Assembly (NCBI RefSeq): GCF_901472535.1
Contig: NZ_LR590470.1
Span: forward strand, 3,100,001 to 3,164,000
From: Sphingobacterium daejeonense
Lineage (GTDB): Bacteria; Bacteroidota; Bacteroidia; Sphingobacteriales; Sphingobacteriaceae
Length of the DNA stretch: 64,000 bases
Reading direction: 5' to 3'
Every line of letters starts with the position of its first letter. Position 1 is the first letter of the stretch. The translations under genes were made by a program, and so were the position numbers. The notes below the pieces were generated by a model. That model worked only from the letters and a program-made list of their open reading frames with translations. It ran no database searches and had not been told where the DNA came from. Below, one piece after another: positions 58,945-64,000 of this stretch.

Positions 58945-58962
58945 CCGTCATAAGATTGCTTA

Positions 58963-59642
58963 TTATTTGTGGAAAGTTATCCTTCCACCAGCAATTTTTT
59001 TATCTCTTTTGTTGGTTGGATTTCCATATACATCTATAGTTCCACCAGCTCTGGTTTCTACATCTGCAGACTCAGTCGCATAAACCTCTGTTTTCCCCCC
59101 AGCATTCACCCTTACATGGACTATATCAGTTTTCAGGTCCTTACCATAAAAGTTTGCACCGGCGGGTGGTTCTGACATTTAACTTGGTTGCTGAGCCCAA
59201 TAAATCAATTGAAGCCCCAGTATTCACCGTTGCATCAACTCCCACAGCATTGATCAACGCTCTGATCTTAGCCCCTTCGGAAGCCGTAAAACTCATTGCC
59301 TCCTCCTCTATCGCCGACTCCTCAACATTCACTTCCGAGCCCTTTTTTGCTATGATCTTGGATACTGAAGGTGTATAAACCACAACATTGGCTTGATCAC
59401 CCTGCATTATATAACCACCCTTCATTTTCAATCTCAACTGTCCTTGGGAATATACTGCTTCAACCTTATCAGCTAAATCTCCCTTAATTTCGATTTCATG
59501 GCGATCACTGGGAACAATACTCACCCACAGCCTATCTGTCACTTCTAAAACTGAAAATTCATTGATGGTTTGCTTAATCTGTGCATCCCACTGTATGCAC
59601 CAAAAATGTAACTGCAATTAATAAAATGTACTTTATCTTCAT
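58963..59642 (-). pseudogene. GIN-domain (DUF2807) putative auto-transporter adhesin head protein, frameshifted
   Basis: ATG 59642 gives MKIKYILLIAVTFLVH, a signal peptide; the frame breaks near 59590 and the next frame carries AQIKQTINEFSVLEVTDRLW, VEAVYSQGQLRLKMKGGYI, VYTPSVSKIIAKKGSEVNVE and GASIDLLGSATKLNV. A second shift near 59160-59170 leads to MSEPPAGANFYGKDLKTDIV and GGTIDVYGNPTNKRDKKIAG. The stacked short beta repeats are typical of the GIN domain. Repaired length about 226, normal. The role is unknown; these are secreted beta-helical proteins. Confidence 0.8.
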
Positions 59643-59659
59643 ATCGCTAATATAAATAT

Positions 59660-60161
59660 TTACCTACCTAATAACGCTAATTCATCGGCAGTATACATAT
59701 TAGCACCCTTTAAATATTTATAAATTTTATCTTTCGTGTATTTATCGTTGAGTTTGTGGAGGTTATTCATAACAAAATCCTTGTCTTTTTTCAATTTCAT
59801 GATGGTACCCTAAATATTTTGGGATATGATACTGAATGCTCAAACGTATGAACCGCAGCTCAACATTGTTTGGATTTGCCTTGAGTTCTTTTTCCAATTT
59901 ATTCTTTCCATCTTTAAAATAACTCATCTTTTTGAATGGATTTGAAGTATGCTTTGCCATAAACATATGGTATGCTGCAGCATAACCTCGCTCTACAGGA
60001 GAATCTGCTTTTTTCTCAAGAACTTCCAGATGCTTTTTACATAATTCTTCGTCTTTAACGCCCTTGTTGAAATCATTACGAACGGTATTCAAATCTATAT
60101 CTTGAGCACTTATCTCTTTGGAAATCAACAGCACAAAGGCTAAAATCATTACTCTCATCAT
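59660..60161 (-). pseudogene. Small secreted protein of unknown function, one frameshift
   Basis: From ATG 60161 (MMRVMILAFVLLISKEISAQ) the signal peptide ends at AQ; a GGGAG ribosome site lies just upstream. The frame ends at an A6 run around 59786-59791; removing one A gives EIEKDKDFVMNNLHKLNDKY, TKDKIYKYLKGANMYTADEL and a stop at 59660-59662. The repaired protein is about 166 residues, helical (CKKHLEVLEKKADSPVERGY, MFMAKHTSNPFKKMSYF). I recall similar Bacteroidota proteins only as hypothetical. Confidence 0.65.
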
Positions 60162-60376
60162 AATTAAAAATGGTTTATCTCCCTTTAAATTACAAAAAAC
60201 AAGCCAACTCAAATAAATTTTAACAATTTTCACGCAACATTTCTTCTTATTTCATTTAAGTAAAGCAGAGACCACGATAAATTATTTAACTCATTCAAAT
60301 TATTATTGCTAAATTACATATACTAAAATCACCGTTGAACTTTTAAAAAAAGGAATAACCTCTAAACATTTATATT

Positions 60377-60889
60377 ATGGAAAACAACGAAATCAACCCC
60401 AACTCCCCCTACCAACCAAACCCAAGTAGCAACCCAAGCATTTACGACAGAGACCTTGTCATCACACCGATGAGTGGGGAGTTTCTGAGAGAAACTGCTA
60501 AATGGGCGAAATTTCTTTCTATTCTAGGTTTAATCGGAATGGGTTTTTATTTAATAATGGTAGTTTTCTTCTTTTTGTATTCTATTGGGGCATCTACAGC
60601 CTATGGAAATGGATTTAATGCTGTTGCTATGTTTCCTCTATTAATAACTGCAATCATAATTATTGCTCTTTACATAGCTCCCATTTGGTGGCTCTATAAA
60701 TTTGGCACTAACCTTACATCAGCACTGAATACTAGAAACAATGATCAATTGACTACATCATTCCAATTTTTGAAAAGACATTATAAATTCATCGGAATTA
60801 TGGCAATAGTAATGCTGGGACTTTATATTTTAAGTTTTATTGGTTTACTGGCGACAGGATTTTTGGCGGTGTTGGCAGATAAGGCATAG
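60377..60889 (+). CDS. DUF5362-type membrane protein
   Basis: 170 residues. A polar, Pro/Asn-rich N-terminus (NEINPNSPYQPNPSSNPSIY) precedes LVITPMSGEFLRETAKWAKF, a segment typical of DUF5362, and three membrane helices (about 46-72, 84-108 and 140-165). A conserved soluble loop SALNTRNNDQLTTSFQFLKR lies between the second and third. The function is unknown. It is the last gene before the tRNA. Confidence 0.8.
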   Translation: MENNEINPNSPYQPNPSSNPSIYDRDLVITPMSGEFLRETAKWAKFLSILGLIGMGFYLIMVVFFFLYSIGASTAYGNGFNAVAMFPLLITAIIIIALYIAPIWWLYKFGTNLTSALNTRNNDQLTTSFQFLKRHYKFIGIMAIVMLGLYILSFIGLLATGFLAVLADKA

Positions 60890-60972
60890 AGAGAAAAATG
60901 GCCTTTGAAGGGGGTATTTTAAAAATAAATAAGTTCTAAATCAGTCAGTTTAGGGCTTAGGATAAAATTATT

Positions 60973-61003
60973 TTTGCAGAATTAATGATAAGCCCTATAT
61001 TTG
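60973..61003 (+). promoter_or_regulatory. Bacteroidota-type promoter of tRNA-Leu
   Basis: TTTG at 60973-60976 and TATATTTG at 60996-61003 (TAnnTTTG) with a 19-bp spacer match the Bacteroidota sigma consensus. It ends 20 bp before the mature tRNA. Confidence 0.7.
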
Positions 61004-61023
61004 CATCGTTCCAAAGGGAATAA

Positions 61024-61106
61024 GCCCCAGGTGGCGGAATTGGTAGACGCGTTGGTCTCAAACACCAATGAAGCAATTCGTGCCGGTTCGATCCCGGCCC
61101 TGGGTA
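61024..61106 (+). tRNA. tRNA-Leu(CAA), with one extra base in the acceptor stem
   Basis: D arm GGCGGAATTGGTAGACGC, anticodon stem TTGGT/ACCAA around CTCAAAC (anticodon CAA), variable arm with GAA-GCAA-TTC, T arm GCCGG-TTCGATC-CCGGC and 3' acceptor strand CCTGGGT plus A. The 5' side reads GCCCCAGG where GCCCAGG would pair, so one C appears extra. No CCA is encoded. An integrase gene follows 145 bp downstream. Confidence 0.9.
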
Positions 61107-61111
61107 CTGAC

Positions 61112-61144
61112 AATAAAGCGGGCGTCACAGACATCCGCTTTATT
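61112..61144 (+). terminator. Hairpin downstream of tRNA-Leu
   Basis: AATAAAGCGG pairs with CCGCTTTATT, extended inward by G-U pairs. The T tract (TGTTTA) is weak. It probably ends the tRNA transcript. Confidence 0.6.
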
Positions 61145-61250
61145 TGTTTAAAAACCAACTTTGGAGCGCATAATCCAACCTTTGACACGGGTGATTTATT
61201 AACGCTTTCTCAAGATTTTGCTAACATTGGTGTTAACATGATTTTTTGAG

Positions 61251-62512
61251 ATGGCAGGTATTTATCATTCACCCAGAATCATGTTCAAGTTTTCAACTAA
61301 AATCCATGCTTACAAGCACCGTCTGAAAAAAAACGGCAATGTATCCATCAACATCCAGGTCAATATTTCCACTCCAGGAAATTTGGACCGCGACTATTTT
61401 CCATTAAACCTGGAATGGCCATTAGAACTAATTGACTTTGAGCAATCTTTATTAAAGCCAAGAACTAAGAAAGACCATGACTTTAATGACTATAATCTCA
61501 TCATTATGACTGAGCGTTCAAGGCTCAATGAGATTGCAAAACTTTATAGATTATCGGGAAGACACCTTACCACCGAAAATCTCAAAAGAGAGCTGTTCTA
61601 CTTTGATACGACAAAGTCCGTAATAGGTTATTTTATGAAACGCAGGCGTGAACTTCTAAAATTGAAAGCTATCTCTGAGCAAACCTGGAAAAACTATGGA
61701 TCAACTATTACAGCACTTGAGGACTTCAATCCAAAGCTGAGATGGGATCAGGTCAACATTAAGTTCATGTATGAATTCAGGGCTTGGCTTAAAAAAGAAT
61801 AAAATCGAATGGAGAACTGATCAGCCACAATACGGTATGGACCAGGATCAAGGACCTAAAAGCATTTTTCGCAATTGCCAAAGATGAAATACAGGTATAT
61901 GTCCCACAGGATGTAATTGACTTTCCAAATCCATATCAAGAAAGCGAATCAACATATCTTAACAAAGCTGAAATTGTTAGAATGATTCAGCAGATGGATG
62001 AAGACGTTTTGAATCCTACTCAATACAATGTATTGAAGGCGTTTCTTTTTTGCTGCTTTTCGGGAATCCGGATATCGGACCTTTATAATTCAAAATATTC
62101 CTGGATGTACTCAGACAATTTTATGAAATTCACGATGCAGAAGAATTCGGAGAGAAAGCCAAAGACCATCACAATTCCCCTGATCCCGATTGCCAAAGTT
62201 TTTATCTATGGAACTGGAGGTAGTCTTTTTGAACTTCCGACAATGCAGGAATATAATCGAAGCTTAAAGGATCTTGCTGGTTTTGCAAAAATTGATAAGG
62301 TAATTACATCCCATGTTGCAAGACATACTTTTGGTTATCTGATCATGAAGTATGTAGGTGATATTTATTTATTGAAAAAGTTATTGGGACATTCCAAGAT
62401 TGCAACTACGGAAAAATATGCACATGTAGATGATGAGGATAATTATGAAAAAACCCTTCAAATTCAAGGAGATTTTGAAGGGTTGTGGAAAGTGAAGAAA
62501 ATAAAATTATAG
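61251..62512 (+). pseudogene. Tyrosine recombinase/integrase, one frameshift
   Basis: From ATG 61251 the N-terminal arm- and core-binding part (FKFSTKIHAYKHRLKKNGNV, then SEQTWKNYGSTITALEDFN) is in one frame to about 61795. After an A-run indel (LKKE...) the catalytic domain continues to 62512: FCCFSGIRISDLYNSKYSWM supplies the first Arg, SHVARHTFGYLIMKY the HxxR box, KKLLGHSKIATTEKYAHVDD the LGH and the nucleophile Tyr. The repaired protein has about 420 residues, the usual Bacteroidota phage/ICE integrase type. It lies 145 bp downstream of tRNA-Leu, the likely attachment site. Convergent with the nuclease gene, overlapping by 6 bp. Confidence 0.88.
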
Positions 62513-63571
62513 TTTTTTATTTTCATCCAAAAATTGCTGTAGTTTAAATTGCTGAAAAGATTTATTTGAAATTGAAGATATGAATGGTGTATTCCCAATA
62601 TTACCAGCAACCAAGCTTCCAGAAAATCCAATATCAAAATTGGTTCGAAAATTAGAATACTCACCGATGCTACTTAAACAAAGAGAAGTAAATGTAATTT
62701 CTCCGGTTGTGTCAATCTCATCAATAGAATTTATAGAATCAATATTAGAATTAAAAATTTCTTTTTGAAGCTTACCTACATCTAAAATACCTTTACGTAT
62801 TGTCTCTGAATTATTTCCATGATTTACAAATAAAATATAATCGTCTAACGATAGATATTTTAATACGGGAACCGATTTTTCAAATCTGATAATTATACCT
62901 CCAGAAATTATAGGATATAAATTACCATCAATAAAGCTATATAAACCTTTATTACTTAATTTGATTTTATAAAATTGTCCTGTAATAATTTCCTCCCAGG
63001 GTGTATTGTTTAAAAGGTCTTCTTGAATGATAGTAAAAATTGAGATTATTTCGTTATTTGAATTAACTACTATAGTTTTATCCCATGGAGCAACAGCAAG
63101 GCTATACAAAAATGGATCAGGATTATAATCAGGGATATAATCTAAATGGCAGTAAAAAAAATTTTTAATTCCTTTAAATTTGATTTCTAATAATGTGGCC
63201 CAATTTTTTTTTGCAGCACTGTGGACAGTTAAAGTTTCAATTGAATAGGTTTTTGCTTTTTCAATGGCGGATTGCGTAAAACCTGAACTACATATTAAAA
63301 TACCTTTATTTGCTTTAATATCATTTATTACCCCATTAAACTCCTCAACAATTCCGGGACCAGCTTTTTTCGAATAGTCCTTGACTTGGATTACAGTTAA
63401 GAAATTTATCCCATGTTTCTCAAATTTAATCGAAATATCTATCTCTCTTTTAATTTTAGCTGCGTGATCATAAATCCTATCATTTAATGTAATTGTTGAA
63501 CTCGAATCAAGATCTTTATAAATATTATAAATAATCTTCTCATATTCTTTACCAGTATTCTTTAACACCAT
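62507..63571 (-). CDS. Restriction-endonuclease-like protein, PD-(D/E)XK (Mrr-type N-terminus)
   Basis: Start at 63571 (MVLKNTGKEYEKIIYNIYKD); 63592 is an alternative. 354 residues. The first 130 form a Mrr/REase-like fold: GKEYEKIIYNIYKDL, KREIDISIKFEKHG (the Asp) and FLTVIQVKDYSKKAG (QxK, the E/Q-x-K catalytic pair), then ILICSSGFTQSAIEKAKTY, typical of Mrr-cat domains. The C-terminal 200 residues match no family I know. AT-rich codon use differs from the core genes, consistent with transfer. It overlaps the small gene upstream by 23 bp. Likely cleaves DNA; specificity unknown. Confidence 0.78.
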   Translation of the reverse strand: MVLKNTGKEYEKIIYNIYKDLDSSSTITLNDRIYDHAAKIKREIDISIKFEKHGINFLTVIQVKDYSKKAGPGIVEEFNGVINDIKANKGILICSSGFTQSAIEKAKTYSIETLTVHSAAKKNWATLLEIKFKGIKNFFYCHLDYIPDYNPDPFLYSLAVAPWDKTIVVNSNNEIISIFTIIQEDLLNNTPWEEIITGQFYKIKLSNKGLYSFIDGNLYPIISGGIIIRFEKSVPVLKYLSLDDYILFVNHGNNSETIRKGILDVGKLQKEIFNSNIDSINSIDEIDTTGEITFTSLCLSSIGEYSNFRTNFDIGFSGSLVAGNIGNTPFISSISNKSFQQFKLQQFLDENKKL

Positions 63572-63863
63572 ATAATAACCTATAAATTTCAAATGCCTCG
63601 TTTAAAGTTAAGGGTTTTGAAATTATTTTAAGTCCATCAATTTCTATTTGTAAATTATTTTTACATTTATAAATTACAAAATAGCTGGATTCTAAACCAT
63701 ATTTAAAATATCTAGTCTTTGACCTTTTTTTGAAACCATTTTTTTTCAAGCTAGTTATCTCATTATCATTCATTTTATTTAAGCTTAACTTTTCAGGTTT
63801 TGTTTCATTTTTGAATTTAATAGAGGAAATCTTATATCTTATATGATATATGGAGATAAACAT
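63549..63863 (-). CDS. Small basic protein of unknown function, coupled to the nuclease gene
   Basis: 104 residues; its ATG at 63861-63863 abuts the preceding gene's stop (TAAATG), which supports this start, though MNDNEITSLKKNGFKKRSKT at about 63773 is possible. It is Lys-rich (LKKNGFKKRSKTRYFKYGLE) with a beta-rich end (YKCKNNLQIEIDGLKIISKP). No family recognised. Overlap with the nuclease gene points to a partner, e.g. a cofactor or DNA-binding subunit; this is inference. Confidence 0.6.
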   Translation of the reverse strand: MFISIYHIRYKISSIKFKNETKPEKLSLNKMNDNEITSLKKNGFKKRSKTRYFKYGLESSYFVIYKCKNNLQIEIDGLKIISKPLTLNEAFEIYRLLYGVKEYW

Positions 63864-64000
63864 TTATGCAGATTTAAGCTTCAACTTCCAAAATCCAGCC
63901 TGTGTACTGTCCTGTCCCAACATTCCATTAGATAGATATGCATTGTCATGATCATCAAACATGATTTTTCCAGCAAATTTTATGTCCTCATTTTCTCCTT
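63864..64000 (-). CDS. C-terminal fragment of an unidentified protein (runs off the right edge)
   Basis: An open frame of 44 codons ends at 63864-63866 in KLKLKSA. The fragment (IMFDDHDNAYLSNGMLGQDS) is not recognisable. Its stop touches the next gene's start, so it is the upstream gene of the same operon as the nuclease. Confidence 0.5.
   Translation of the reverse strand, partial: GENEDIKFAGKIMFDDHDNAYLSNGMLGQDSTQAGFWKLKLKSA

Noticed and set aside
61001..61249. Short open frames across the tRNA
   Set aside because: They translate tRNA-Leu and its flanks; the tRNA explains the sequence.

Overview
This window is chromosomal DNA from a low-GC member of the Bacteroidota, most likely family Sphingobacteriaceae. 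The evidence is a SusC/SusD pair, lipoproteins with Bacteroidota-type signals, TAnnTTTG promoter elements (clearest upstream of a tRNA), an IS1182-type transposase, and many Bacteroidota-restricted families (DUF4407, DUF6428, DUF4272, DUF4126, GIN-domain protein, ABC-F). I assign no species.

Layout. 1-1.84 kb: the tail of one surface-type protein and a heavily frameshifted lipoprotein, followed 13 bp after its stop by a complete IS1182-family element (1.85-3.65 kb). 3.8-5.9 kb: a broken outer-membrane-type lipoprotein, a GIY-YIG endonuclease gene flanked by related repeats and a nested hairpin, and a small membrane protein. 5.96-7.75 kb: a minus-strand operon of HNH protein, coiled-coil protein and DUF4407 membrane protein. 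7.9-9.4 kb: an arsenic-type operon (arsR, DUF6428, arsC-like phosphatase) with two operator-like palindromes. 9.5-18.4 kb: mixed housekeeping and stress genes (DinB, epimerase, DJ-1/PfpI, sterol desaturase, DUF4272, acetyltransferases, cupin, Crp/Fnr regulator, an ECF sigma operon, an AAA ATPase). 18.4-23.2 kb: a SusC/SusD uptake pair. 23.6-26.7 kb: an NAD(P)-binding protein, a lipoprotein and a LacI-type regulator. 26.8-32.5 kb: a three-gene RND efflux operon (adaptor, pump, outer-membrane channel), every gene interrupted. 33.3 kb: YceI.

33.9-34.9 kb is a gene-free, GC-richer island of three repeat families built on 22-bp and 11-bp units. Just downstream, 35.1-40.15 kb, is the most interesting locus: two translationally coupled genes encoding (i) a TIR domain, one membrane helix and a long WD40-like propeller, and (ii) two membrane helices, TrkA_N-like NAD-binding domains and a C-terminal RyR domain. 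It looks like a membrane-anchored nucleotide-centred immune system; I cannot match it to a named one.

40.2-43.3 kb: a TPP riboswitch and the thiamine salvage operon thiM-thiE-thiD-tenA. 43.4-60.9 kb: core genes (NlpE-like lipoprotein, pyrD, ABC-F, DUF4126, plsC-like, ABC exporter, polysaccharide deacetylase, ychF, NlpC/P60, uspA, RsmB-like methyltransferase, LpoA-like lipoprotein, guaA, GIN-domain protein, DUF5362). 61.0 kb: tRNA-Leu(CAA), then a tyrosine recombinase and an AT-rich minus-strand operon with a PD-(D/E)XK nuclease, apparently the left end of an integrated element that runs off the window.

Caveat for the whole window: some twenty genes carry single-base frameshifts, most at A/T homopolymers, and single-base repair usually restores a full-length conserved protein. 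Even the tRNA seems to have one extra C. This looks more like uncorrected sequencing indels than mass gene decay. I list such genes as pseudogene because the frame is broken here, and say in each case what the repaired protein would be.
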